From Methylobacterium brachiatum (GTDB lineage: Bacteria > Pseudomonadota > Alphaproteobacteria > Rhizobiales > Beijerinckiaceae), in assembly GCF_020523825.1 (NCBI RefSeq), contig NZ_JAJALK010000008.1:1-64000 (forward strand): a stretch of 64,000 bases of DNA, read 5' to 3'. This document shows, one piece after another, positions 1 through 8,586 of this stretch (positions are counted from its first letter, which is position 1; every line of letters begins with the position of its first letter). The translations under genes were made by a program, and so were the position numbers. The notes beneath the pieces are model-generated. The model did no database searches, was not told where the DNA came from, and worked only from the letters and a program-made list of their open reading frames with translations.

Positions 1-190
1 CCGGCCAAGCTCGCCGTGGTCCAGCGACCAACCCTGCACTAACTTTGACCTTGGACCACCTCGTGGGGGCCGATCAGCCTAGTCACTCCATCACCCCTCC
101 ACCTGTCGAACAGGTCCGACCGACGACAGCAATCGCGCGCTGCGTTCCCGCACACCTGTCTCGTGCAACATGACCCGAAAGGATTTCGCC

Positions 191-697
191 ATGACTACCA
201 CCACTCCGCATCAGTCCTGGTTCGTGACCGCCGAAGGCCCCGCCGGATTGAGATCCAGTCTCTCGCCGCTGCGCTGGTCGCTGGTCGTCATCTTTCTCTG
301 GTTCGGCTTCATGAAGTTCACGGCCTATGAGGCTGGCGGGATTGCCCCGTTCGTGGCGAATAGCCCCATCATGGGCTGGTTGCACGACGTCTTCGGCATT
401 CAGGGAACAAGCCGTGTGATCGGCATCTTGGAGCTGTCGACCGCGATCGCGCTCGCAGTCGGCGCCTTCGTTCCAGTGGTTTCGGCCCTGGGTGCCGCGA
501 TGTCGATCACGACGTACCTGATAACACTGACGTTCTTTGTGACCACCCCCGGCGTGGCCGAGCACACCGCCGGTGGATTTCCCGCAATCTCCGCGATGCC
601 CGGACAGTTCCTCCTCAAGGATCTCGTCCTGCTGGCGGCGTCGATAACGCTGCTGCTGGCATCCGTGCGACGGCCCGACGGTCGGCCGCGCGGCTGA
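191..697 (+). CDS. DUF417 (YkgB/RclC-like) inner membrane protein
   Basis: About 168 residues with four hydrophobic segments. The N-terminal part carries the pattern WFGFMKFTAYEAGGI followed by a short loop with NSPIMGW, which is typical of the DUF417/YkgB family; E. coli RclC, a reactive-chlorine resistance membrane protein, belongs to it. The ATG at 191 is preferred over the upstream ATG at 170 because AAAGGA sits about 7 bases before it. The gene stands alone, followed by a convergent AraC-type regulator. In other bacteria such genes often sit beside redox-stress regulators, so a role in oxidant or envelope stress is possible, but nothing in the sequence proves it. Confidence 0.8.
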   Translation: MTTTTPHQSWFVTAEGPAGLRSSLSPLRWSLVVIFLWFGFMKFTAYEAGGIAPFVANSPIMGWLHDVFGIQGTSRVIGILELSTAIALAVGAFVPVVSALGAAMSITTYLITLTFFVTTPGVAEHTAGGFPAISAMPGQFLLKDLVLLAASITLLLASVRRPDGRPRG

Positions 698-806
698 CGT
701 CACGATCTCGATCCACCTTACGATCGTCGGATCGGTGAAACGACAGACGATAGGGGGCAGCCTCGCTACGGTTGCCCCCGCACAGATCTACTGTCCAACC
801 CCGATC

Positions 807-1781
807 TTATGGATCGGGGTTGTAAACTTCGCCTTCTTGTATCGCCTTTCGATTTCGATACTCGCTCGGATCGATCAGGTACGTCTTCTTGAAGGCTCTC
901 GAGAAGCTGCTGCGGTTCCGATACCCGACAGCTTGAGCGATCTGATCGATCGGCAGTACGTTCGTGGACAGAAGTGCCGCCGCGTGTCGTATGCGCAGCT
1001 GCCTGAGCGTCGACATCGGCGAAGTGCCGAAGGCCTTGGTGAAGCGAGCCAGGAAGGCGGATCTGCTCAGACCGGCGACATGGGCGAGGGACGATACGGT
1101 ATGGTCCGCCGCTGGTCGCGCGGCCATTTCGGAGAAGGCCCGCGAGATCTGCGGATCGCTGAGCAACGAGAACCGCTCCGCCCAAACTTGCTGCGAGACG
1201 AGCGATCTCCGGAATATCGCAATGAGAACAAGCTTGAGCAGGCCTGCGGCCATTGCTCCGGTGCCGACCTCCTGTGCGGCGAGCTCGTCGACCGCCTCAC
1301 GAAATTTGTGGTCGATTTGATCGATTTCGTCGAAGTATTCGACGATGGGCACCCGAAGCGTGTCGAAGACGTCGATCGATGTGCCATACAGCGCCCGAAA
1401 GTAACCGCAGACGAGGACGAGGTGGGCCGCACTCGGGCCGGCTGTGAAGCGTCGGACCGATCCGGGCGCCGAACTCAGAGGCCCCCGGTTGACGGTTCGC
1501 ATGGGTAATGCGCCGGGGGTTTCGAGGGCGAACGCCGTGTGCCTCGGAAGAATGACGAGGGTGTGCGGCCGAAGATCGATGGGCGCACTCCTGCTCGTGA
1601 TGAGCGTGCCTCGACCGGCTATGTTGTAATGGATGCTCGGTGCATCGGTGCCGGCCAACTCGAGGCGCCAGCCGGATGCGACGAGGCACTCCACCAACTT
1701 GACGAAGCTCACTTCAAGTACGTCGATGGCCGCATCGACGGTGTGTCGTGAAATCGTAGCTGGCACAATAGGAACTTTCAA
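807..1781 (-). CDS. AraC family transcriptional regulator
   Basis: 324 residues. The N-terminal two thirds looks like the cupin-type ligand domain of AraC regulators (a stretch with RPHTLVILPRHTAF). The C-terminal ~100 residues carry the two helix-turn-helix motifs: the first around VSSLAHVAGLSRSAFLARF and the second around IDQIAQAVGYRNRSSFSRAF, followed by the usual P-x-x-Y-R end. It is transcribed away from the P460-type cytochrome genes that start at 2149. Divergent placement makes those genes, or the hydrolase beyond them, the likely targets; this is inference. The ligand is unknown. Confidence 0.9.
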   Translation of the reverse strand: MKVPIVPATISRHTVDAAIDVLEVSFVKLVECLVASGWRLELAGTDAPSIHYNIAGRGTLITSRSAPIDLRPHTLVILPRHTAFALETPGALPMRTVNRGPLSSAPGSVRRFTAGPSAAHLVLVCGYFRALYGTSIDVFDTLRVPIVEYFDEIDQIDHKFREAVDELAAQEVGTGAMAAGLLKLVLIAIFRRSLVSQQVWAERFSLLSDPQISRAFSEMAARPAADHTVSSLAHVAGLSRSAFLARFTKAFGTSPMSTLRQLRIRHAAALLSTNVLPIDQIAQAVGYRNRSSFSRAFKKTYLIDPSEYRNRKAIQEGEVYNPDP

Positions 1782-2148
1782 TTCTCCGTACCTAGATCAG
1801 GTGCAGCTCGTGTGCGTGAACACAGGTCCGTGTCAAGCAATCGATGGTCAATTCGTCGCCCCGTTCACAGGACAGGTGGGATGTGCGGTCCTATCGACAT
1901 CCGAAGCAACCTCGGCGGCTTCGCCGTGGCTACAGGAAACCTCGTGATGTGCGATCAGGGCGCGCCCATGTGGGATGCTCGCGGTCCGCCATCAACCCTC
2001 GTCGCAACGGTGACGACAGAGGTGCGAGACGTTCTGCAACCAATTCCGGACCTTCGGCACGCTCCATTTCGGTAGGCTCGCAGATGGGCGCTCAATCGCA
2101 CGCTACGTTGCGGCGCCTCAAGGCGGTTGAGAGAGGGGATGACGTTCG
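1782..2148. other. Intergenic region between divergent AraC gene and P460 cytochrome gene
   Basis: 367 bp without a credible gene. It must hold the promoters for the regulator (leftward) and the cytochrome operon (rightward). No clear operator repeat was recognised by eye. Small open frames here lack ribosome binding sites and have no recognisable product. Confidence 0.5.
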
Positions 2149-2736
2149 ATGTCCAGGTTTGCATTCCTCCGGGTTGCTGCTGCATCGGTGGCGGTGTCAG
2201 GATTAATGTCGAATCCGAGCCCATCGATTGCGCAACAATCGAGCTGCTACAAAGCGGAGTACACGTCGGATGGGGAGCTGGTCCTTCCGAAGCACTTCGA
2301 GCGATGGATCTATGTCGGCTCGCCTCTTACACCGAATGCACTCAATAACGGGCACGCCGGCTTCCCAGAGTATCACAACGTCTACATCGAGCCGTGCTCC
2401 TACGATGAATATAAGAGGACCGGAAGTTTTCCGGAGGGCACCATCCTCTTCAAGGAACTTCAGTTGACTCTACCTAAAGAAGAGGCCGACGGGTCGCGCG
2501 TCGAGCCATCTGGGCGTGGCTTTTTTCCGGGCAAGCTCAACGGAGCCGACGTGACGGTCAAAGACACAGCGCGGTATACCTCGACCGGCGGATGGGGTTA
2601 CTTCAACTTCAATCACCACGAGCCGAAAGCGGCAACTGCAACGGTGCGCCCGAAAAGCGAATGCGCCTACTGCCACATGGCCTCAGCAAAGAAAGATGAA
2701 GTCTGGACACAGTTCTATCCGCGATTGGACGATTAG
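2149..2736 (+). CDS. Exported cytochrome P460 family protein
   Basis: 195 residues with a signal peptide (cleavage probably near residue 29, after the SPSIAQ stretch). A c-type haem attachment motif CAYCH is at residues 172-176 near the C-terminus, which is its usual place in P460/cytochrome c'-beta proteins. The central FPEGTILFKEL segment resembles the family core; Lys102 in it is a candidate for the lysine that cross-links to haem in true P460, but I cannot verify the alignment. P460 proteins act in the periplasm on hydroxylamine or NO-type substrates. A second P460-type gene starts 29 bp after the stop, so the two are probably co-transcribed. Confidence 0.85.
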   Translation: MSRFAFLRVAAASVAVSGLMSNPSPSIAQQSSCYKAEYTSDGELVLPKHFERWIYVGSPLTPNALNNGHAGFPEYHNVYIEPCSYDEYKRTGSFPEGTILFKELQLTLPKEEADGSRVEPSGRGFFPGKLNGADVTVKDTARYTSTGGWGYFNFNHHEPKAATATVRPKSECAYCHMASAKKDEVWTQFYPRLDD

Positions 2737-2765
2737 TTAGATCGTATACTGTGTGGAGATACGAT

Positions 2766-3341
2766 ATGTATCGTCGCTATCTGCTCCATGTCTCTGGCGC
2801 ATTGACGCTGCTGGCCACGTCGGCGGGATTGCTGAGTCAGCCTTCCGCTCAGCCGATAGACCAAAAGAAGCCGCAGCTTGTGGATGAATCCGGCAATATC
2901 CGCGTGCCGAGCGACTACCGGGAACGCTACCGGTTCCTCGGTTCCTGGGCGGTCGCATCGGAGAATGGCCGGGGTTCGAAGGAGATGCACGTGGTCTACG
3001 CATCACCCGGTGCTGCGCAGACCTATCGCAACGAGGGTTCGTTTCCAGACGGCGCTACCCTGGTCAAAGAAGTTTATGAAACCAGCACCGGTGAATTTAC
3101 GACCGGGACGGTAAGTCGTGCGGATCATCTCAAAGGTTGGTTCGTCATGGTGCGCGACGCCGGAAATACTCACCAAGACAACCCACTTTGGGGCGAAGGT
3201 TGGGGCTGGTCGTGGTTCGATGCGGGTCAGCCCGACAAAGCCACGACAGTCAGCTATCGAGACGAATGTTTAGGGTGTCACGTTCCTGCTCGATCGACGA
3301 ACTGGATCTATGTCGACGGATACCCATCATTGAGAAAATGA
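2766..3341 (+). CDS. Second exported cytochrome P460 family protein
   Basis: 191 residues from the ATG at 2766, chosen over the ATG at 2751 because GGAG lies 7 bases upstream of it and the protein then begins directly with the signal peptide (MYRRYLLHVSGALTLLATSA). The haem motif CLGCH is at residues 168-172. A segment FPDGATLVKEV mirrors the FPEGTILFKEL of the preceding protein, so the pair are paralogues from an old duplication. The proteins have diverged strongly outside the core, which suggests different substrates or partners rather than a recent tandem copy. No dedicated electron acceptor gene is next to them. Confidence 0.85.
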   Translation: MYRRYLLHVSGALTLLATSAGLLSQPSAQPIDQKKPQLVDESGNIRVPSDYRERYRFLGSWAVASENGRGSKEMHVVYASPGAAQTYRNEGSFPDGATLVKEVYETSTGEFTTGTVSRADHLKGWFVMVRDAGNTHQDNPLWGEGWGWSWFDAGQPDKATTVSYRDECLGCHVPARSTNWIYVDGYPSLRK

Positions 3342-3598
3342 TGCGCGGCAGCTTCCGGAGTGACAGGCAGGGTTTACAGAGACCCGGTTTGGCTCGGTGA
3401 ACCTTGAAGCGGCGTGTGGTGCCTGCGGCCGCTCCGCCGAGCCTTGTGGTTGGCTCGATCGGACAGGCACGCGGGCATCGAGCGGTTCCAGCCAGGACTT
3501 CGCACGCCCGCTCCGAAAGGCTGCGTGCGTCATGACGGATATCGCTCGACGCACAGCATCCGCGGCTGAGAAGCCACCCGTACTCGAGAGGTACAACG

Positions 3599-4549
3599 AT
3601 GTTCAGAGCGCTTGCACCCCTTCTCGCGACAACGGCGCTGATTGCTTCTCCAACTGCGTCGGCCGAGACGGCCTCAATGACATCCGTCGACACAACCTAT
3701 CGTACGGTTGCGGTCGACGGCGTTACAATCTTCTATCGAGAAGCCGGCCCGAAGGACGCTCCGACAATCCTTCTGCTTCACGGCTTTCCATCATCTTCGG
3801 CCATGTTCGAGACGCTGATCCCTCGTCTCGCAGACCGCTTCCATCTGGTGGCACCCGATTATCCGGGCTTCGGCCTGAGCGAGGCGCCACCGCCGGAGCG
3901 ATATGCCTACACGTTCGACCATGTCGCCGGCACGATCGACCAGTTTGCGGAAAAGATCGGCCTGAACCGGTACAGCCTCTTCCTTCAGGATTATGGCGGC
4001 CCCATAGGCATGAGGCTGGCTCTTGCACATCCCGAACGTGTGCAGGCGCTGATCATCCAGAATGCTGTCTCTCATGAGGATGGGCTTGGACCGCTCTGGG
4101 CAACCCGTCGGGCATTCTGGCACGACCGCGCCTCCCATGAGGACGCGGTGATCGATAGCTTCCTCTCCCTGGAGACGACGAAGCAGCGTCATCTCGGAAC
4201 CAGCCCGCATCCAAAGCGATACGACCCGCATCTGTGGCTCGACGAGTTCGCCCATCTGTCCCGGCCAGGTCAACGACAGATCCAGTCCGATCTGTTTTAT
4301 GACTATCGTACCAACGTCGCCTCCTATCCGATGTGGCAGACTTGGCTCCGGCAGAAGCGGCCTCCAACCCTCGTCGTCTGGGGGCGATACGATCCGTCCT
4401 TCGCGATCGGCGGTGCCGAAGCCTACAGGAAAGACCTTCCGGACGCAGAAATCCACATTCTCGATGCGGGACACTTCGCGCTTGATGAGCGCGTCGACGA
4501 GATTGCAGCGTTAGTCCGAAACTTCATGGCCAAGCAAAACCTCGATTGA
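3599..4549 (+). CDS. Exported alpha/beta hydrolase with Asp nucleophile (haloalkane dehalogenase/epoxide hydrolase-like)
   Basis: 316 residues. Residues 1-22 form a signal peptide (ALAPLLATTALIASPTASA). The hydrolase core follows: oxyanion motif HGFPSSS at 61-67, nucleophile elbow LQDYGGP with Asp131 in place of Ser, acid candidate Asp265 in WGRYDPS, and His292 in AGHFALDE. An Asp nucleophile followed by YGGP is the pattern of haloalkane dehalogenases, fluoroacetate dehalogenases and epoxide hydrolases, so an ester-hydrolase role is unlikely. The export signal is unusual, since most relatives are cytoplasmic. The gene is 257 bp downstream of the P460 pair and on the same strand. Substrate unknown. 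Confidence 0.88.
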   Translation: MFRALAPLLATTALIASPTASAETASMTSVDTTYRTVAVDGVTIFYREAGPKDAPTILLLHGFPSSSAMFETLIPRLADRFHLVAPDYPGFGLSEAPPPERYAYTFDHVAGTIDQFAEKIGLNRYSLFLQDYGGPIGMRLALAHPERVQALIIQNAVSHEDGLGPLWATRRAFWHDRASHEDAVIDSFLSLETTKQRHLGTSPHPKRYDPHLWLDEFAHLSRPGQRQIQSDLFYDYRTNVASYPMWQTWLRQKRPPTLVVWGRYDPSFAIGGAEAYRKDLPDAEIHILDAGHFALDERVDEIAALVRNFMAKQNLD

Positions 4550-5054
4550 AATGGCGAGGCTTGACTGCAAGGCCGTCATCGCAGTTTCGATTTGATAATG
4601 AGCATTGCGCGAGCGACTCTCTTTTCGTGATTCCCAGGTCTTGCGTCTGTTTGCATTGCGCGAGAGAATTACCCAGAAGGTGGGTGGCCTTATCGATGTC
4701 TGTTGCGGACACTCGCAGTTCTGTCACTCCGTCGATCTGTCGTCTCCGCTGCCGGTCGCAGTGATATGTACTCTATTCGATGTGTCCGAAGCAGACGAGT
4801 CGCAGCTTCCACGTAGCCGATGAGGTATCCATAAAGCCTGTATCTCGATGAGGCTTCCATCTGAGACTAGCTGGTCACGCACCTGAGCCGAAACACCAGC
4901 GCGTTCGGGATCGTTCAGTCCAAAATAGCAGCAATCGACGTGCACGCTGCGGTCGCGTATTCCTTGCGAGCTGCGGTCGATATATTCGGAACAGCTACAC
5001 TTCGTTCGCGACGCCGAGTGAGTGTTCTCAATTCCAAAGCTACGGAGTTTCAAG
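4550..5054. other. Intergenic stretch, no gene recognised
   Basis: About 500 bp. Open frames on both strands (for example 4724-5215 on the minus strand) have no recognisable domain and run into the 5' end of the glycosyltransferase gene. I see no tRNA, terminator or repeat that I can support. Confidence 0.4.
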
Positions 5055-6371
5055 ATGAAAGTCCTGATCGCGGCCTCGGCTTTGACAGGGCATGTCAATC
5101 CGCTGCTGGCCATCGGAAACCTCCTGCGCGCCCGCGGCGACGACGTGCTGTTCACAACGGCCGAGACGTTTCGGACCCGGATCGAGGCAGCAGGTCTGCG
5201 TTTCGTCCCGTGCAATGATGGTGGAGCCGCCGCCTACCTCGACGTCAGCCTGCCGCCGGGACCGGAACGCTGGCGGCATGAATTCGAGCGGCGCTTCATC
5301 GACGGCATGCCTGGCCAAGCAGCCGGCTTGCGGAGGCTGATCGCAGATCATCGGCCTGATATCGTGATCGCCGGCAGCCTTTTCCTTGGCGTGCTGCCCT
5401 TGCTCCTCGACAGGCAACCCCGGCCGCCGATCGCCGTCCTGAACGTCAGCTTCCTCTTCCTCGATCGGCCTGATCACGCGCCGGTGGGGGCCGGCCTGCC
5501 GCCGGCAGGAGACGAAGCCGAGCGGATGCGCTACTCCGCCTTGAAGGCGGGGACGGATGCCGCCTTCGTCAATCCCGTGCGCGCCCACACGGACGGCCTG
5601 CTCGCCGGACTCGGGCTTCCGCCCCTGCCGGCTTCCCTGCCTCACTCGATCGTCGTGCTGCCGGATCTCTTCCTCCAGCCGACGGTCCCCGCCTTCGAGT
5701 ACGACTTCGGTGCGCTCCCGTCCGGCCTACGCTTCGTCGGCCTCTTGCCCAACCCGCACGCCGACATACCGGTGCCGACTTGGTGGCCCGAGCTCGACGC
5801 GTGGCGCGAGGAGGGCGGCCACGTCGTGCTGGTCACGCAGGGCACACTCGCCAATGCGGACTTCGGGGCTCTGGTCGAGCCGACACTGACCGCGCTCGCC
5901 GACCGGGACGACCTGCTCGTTGTCGCGACCACTGGCGGGCGGCCCTTGGACGTCTTGCGGGGACCGCTTCCCGCCAATGCCCGGGTCGCGAGCTTCCTGC
6001 CGTTCGACCTGCTGCTGCCGAAGGTAGACTTACTTGTGACCAACGGCGGCTATGGCAGTGTCTCGCAGGCGCTGGCCGTGGGCGTGCCGATCGTCTCGGC
6101 GGGGCGGACGGAGGACAAAGCCGAGGTCGGCGCGCGCATCGGCTGGTCGGGGGTTGGTATCGACCTCACGACGGACGCGCCTACCGTTGAGACCTTGCGC
6201 ACGGCCGCCCTACGCGTGTTGAACGAACCGAGCTTCCGGGTCCGGGCCGGCGAGGTAGCCGAGGCGTTCGGAAGCCTTGACAGCGGCGACGAGATCCTCG
6301 CGGCGCTCGATGCCCTCGTCAAGGGTGGCGCTCTCGTGCCAGCATCGCCGAAACGGGTTCTTTGCAGATGA
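5055..6371 (+). CDS. GT1-type glycosyltransferase (UDP-sugar dependent, MGT/MurG-like fold)
   Basis: 438 residues. The N-terminus MKVLIAASALTGHVNPLLAIG is the first Rossmann strand and loop of GT-B enzymes of family GT1; the C-terminal nucleotide-sugar domain has TNGGYGSVSQALAVGVPIV. Asn replaces the His often seen at the donor-binding position. The ATG at 5055 is chosen because it places the glycine-rich loop at the start and has GGAG 8 bases upstream; an in-frame start at 5022 would add an unlikely 11-residue tail. Such enzymes glycosylate small lipophilic acceptors (macrolides, flavonoids, sterols, rhamnolipid precursors). The acceptor cannot be told, and no biosynthetic partner gene is adjacent. 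Confidence 0.88.
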   Translation: MKVLIAASALTGHVNPLLAIGNLLRARGDDVLFTTAETFRTRIEAAGLRFVPCNDGGAAAYLDVSLPPGPERWRHEFERRFIDGMPGQAAGLRRLIADHRPDIVIAGSLFLGVLPLLLDRQPRPPIAVLNVSFLFLDRPDHAPVGAGLPPAGDEAERMRYSALKAGTDAAFVNPVRAHTDGLLAGLGLPPLPASLPHSIVVLPDLFLQPTVPAFEYDFGALPSGLRFVGLLPNPHADIPVPTWWPELDAWREEGGHVVLVTQGTLANADFGALVEPTLTALADRDDLLVVATTGGRPLDVLRGPLPANARVASFLPFDLLLPKVDLLVTNGGYGSVSQALAVGVPIVSAGRTEDKAEVGARIGWSGVGIDLTTDAPTVETLRTAALRVLNEPSFRVRAGEVAEAFGSLDSGDEILAALDALVKGGALVPASPKRVLCR

Positions 6372-7158
6372 GACCTGCATGACCGGGCAATCGGCGTGTC
6401 CAGCAGGGCAAAGTCCACGCTCACTGCATCTGTAAGCCGTGTCTTATACCTTCTTGGCGCTGCACTACCAGGCGATCTGGCTGCGGGCCTAAGGCAAACT
6501 GCAGTCCGAAGTTGCGGCGCTGGGGGATCGCCGCAGCCGCTACGGGACGACGGCACGGCTGCTGATGCCTGAGCTTCTGGACCGCCTGAGTACGCGCTCG
6601 GAAACGCTGCCGCTCATCCGCTATGACTTCTTCCAAGAGCTGAGCGACCTGCGGCGCACGGTGAAGGCCGTGCGCCTGTCGCGGCGGATCAGCCGGACCA
6701 CTCCTTCAGTAACGTGGTCGAGGTGGAGATGTATCCCGGCCCCAGCGGACCTTCCGGTAGCGACCATGTCTGTTTCAAAGCCCCGCCCGCTCTCAAGCAG
6801 ACCGCCCGCTTTCCACCCTACCCGGTTGTAGGCCCCGCCCTCACCGGCAGCCTGGAAGAAGGCCTTCCCAGAGCGCACATCGGATCCCAAGGGCCACGGA
6901 GGCACTGCGCCGCTCCATATCGTGCCCTTATGCGAATGGGCCGCCGCCGCAGCCTTCACGGTGAGCGTCCGCTATGGAGGCGCGTCGGCGGCTCGTTAGA
7001 TGGCCGGAATGGGCGCAAAGCTGAACGACCGGTTCTGCGTGCGCTGGCGCTCTCACGTGACGTAGTCTAACTGAAAGCGACTGAGCCGCATTTGTTGTTT
7101 AGTCCAGAGAAGTGGACCTTCGTTGCGGCTCGTCCAATCGTCTCAAAATGCTCTTTCC
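6372..7158. other. Gene-poor stretch with decayed coding sequence
   Basis: Nearly 800 bp between the glycosyltransferase and the IS66 element. It includes the degraded reading frame listed separately and, from 7119 on, the original sequence that followed the GGDEF gene before the IS arrived. Nothing else is recognisable. Confidence 0.4.
6445..6720 (+). pseudogene. Remnant of an unidentified coding sequence
   Basis: One frame reads like protein on both sides of an in-frame TAA at about 6490: before it ALHYQAIWLRA, after it GKLQSEVAALGDRRSRYG and then LLDRLSTRSETLPLIRYDFF and SDLRRTVKAVRLSRR. Composition and helix-like pattern suggest a real former gene, but I do not recognise the family. The stop and the loss of frame after about 6720 make it a pseudogene. 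Confidence 0.35.
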
Positions 7159-7166
7159 GCGGACTT

Positions 7167-8586
7167 GTAATTACCCACGGGGTGGATCGGTCGGCGGCGG
7201 AACGCCCGCGGCTGCGCCGCTTGCCGGGACGAGCTTGCCTCTTGCGCGGGTCGGATTTCGCTGATTCCCTGGCGGGATGGGCCGCAGCGAACTGGAACGG
7301 CTGAGCCGCGAGGAGCTGATCGAGCTGGTGCTGCGGCTGCAGCGGCCAGAGAAGACCTCGCGCACCTCATCCAAGCCGCCCGCGACGGATCGCAAGGAGC
7401 AGCGGGAGCATTCTAAGCCCGGCGGCGCCAAGCCCGGTCACGAGGGTCACAGCCGGGTGCTGAGCGATGATCCCGATACGATCGTCCAGCATCGTCCCGA
7501 GGCGTGCGCGTGCTGCGGCGCCAGCCTGCACGCCGCACTTCCGGCAGAGATCGTCAGCGTCTCTGAGCAAATCGAGCTGCCTGAGGTGGCGCCGATTGTG
7601 ACGCAGCACCAGCGCCTTGCCGTTTGTTGTCCGAGCTGCGGGACGCGCGTGATCGCGCCACCGCCCGAAGCGGCGCGCGGCACGCCCTTCGGTCCGCGGC
7701 TGCATGCGGTGGCGACGTACCTCAAGACCTTTCAGGCGCTCTCGTACGAACGGCTGCAGGCGGCGCTCTCCGATCTGTTCGGCCTCACCCTCAGCCAGGG
7801 CGGGCTGATGAACCTGCTCCGGCGCGCGCAGGACCGCTTCCGTGCCGGTCGCGACGCGGCCATCGCGACCCTGCGCAAGGCTGAGGTCGTCGCCTGCGAC
7901 GAGACTGGCGTGCGCATCGAGGGCTCGAACGCTTACCACTGGCTGTTCCACTCGGCGCAAGCCGTGGTGCACACCGCCTCCCCGACGCGCGGCGCTGTCG
8001 TGGTGCGCGAGATGATGGACGGGCACCGACCGGCGGTGTGGATCTCCGACCGCTACACCGCCCAACAGGGCCACGCGGATGAGCACCAGACCTGCCTGGC
8101 GCATCTGGCCCGCGATGTCGCCTATGGCGTCGAGGCCAGCGACGATCCCGTGCCCTGGCGCCTGCAACTCTGGTTGCAGCGCGTGTTCGCCCTGGCCGAG
8201 CGCGTCACCGACTTGGCTGCCGCGACGCTCTCGGCCAAGCGCCGCAGCCTGGATCGGCAACTGGGTGCCATCCTCGCCACGTCGAGCCGCTGTGATCTGA
8301 GCCGCGACCTGCAGGCCAAGATCAGCCGCGCCCGCGATCAGCTCCTGGTCTTCCTCGCCTATCCCGGAAAGGTCGAGCCGACCAACAACGGCTCCGAGCG
8401 GCTGCTGCGTCCGGCTGTCGTGCAGCGGAAGGTCACCAACGGCTACCGGGCCATGTGGGCGGCCGAGGGCGAGGCCGCCATTCGCACCGTCGTCGACACC
8501 GCGCGCCTCACAGGCAGCAGTCCCTTCGGCGCCATCCTCAAAACCATCGGCGCCTGAGCCCAGCCATCACAGGCCTGGGTAATTAC
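7167..8586 (+). mobile_element. Complete IS66-type insertion sequence with 8-bp target duplication
   Basis: 1420 bp. The ends are perfect 11-bp inverted repeats: GTAATTACCCA at 7167-7177 and TGGGTAATTAC at 8576-8586. The flanking 8 bp GCGGACTT occur directly at 7159-7166 and 8587-8594, the target-site duplication length expected of IS66. It holds a single tnpC-type transposase and no tnpA/tnpB, as in the short ISBst12-like subgroup. The intact duplication indicates a single, recent insertion. It fell at the 3' end of the neighbouring GGDEF gene. Confidence 0.93.
7277..8557 (+). CDS. tnpC: IS66 family transposase (TnpC type)
   Basis: 426 residues. An N-terminal coiled region with the basic stretch typical of IS66 is followed by a zinc-finger region (Cys77/Cys80 and Cys118/Cys121) and the DDE domain: Asp208 in ACDETG, Asp258 in ISDRY and Glu374 in PTNNGSERLLRP. 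All three acidic residues and the NNGSER signature are present, so the enzyme looks active. It fills almost the whole element between the terminal repeats. The element lacks the tnpA and tnpB genes that larger IS66 members need. Confidence 0.95.
   Translation: MGRSELERLSREELIELVLRLQRPEKTSRTSSKPPATDRKEQREHSKPGGAKPGHEGHSRVLSDDPDTIVQHRPEACACCGASLHAALPAEIVSVSEQIELPEVAPIVTQHQRLAVCCPSCGTRVIAPPPEAARGTPFGPRLHAVATYLKTFQALSYERLQAALSDLFGLTLSQGGLMNLLRRAQDRFRAGRDAAIATLRKAEVVACDETGVRIEGSNAYHWLFHSAQAVVHTASPTRGAVVVREMMDGHRPAVWISDRYTAQQGHADEHQTCLAHLARDVAYGVEASDDPVPWRLQLWLQRVFALAERVTDLAAATLSAKRRSLDRQLGAILATSSRCDLSRDLQAKISRARDQLLVFLAYPGKVEPTNNGSERLLRPAVVQRKVTNGYRAMWAAEGEAAIRTVVDTARLTGSSPFGAILKTIGA

Noticed and set aside
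3500..3520. CGCCCGCTCC, like the 3' end of the tRNA-Gly fragment
   Set aside because: It lacks the T arm and the rest of the tRNA; a chance 10-base match and not the missing attachment site.
4724..5215. Minus-strand frame of 163 codons
   Set aside because: Overlaps the glycosyltransferase start, has no ribosome binding site and no domain pattern.
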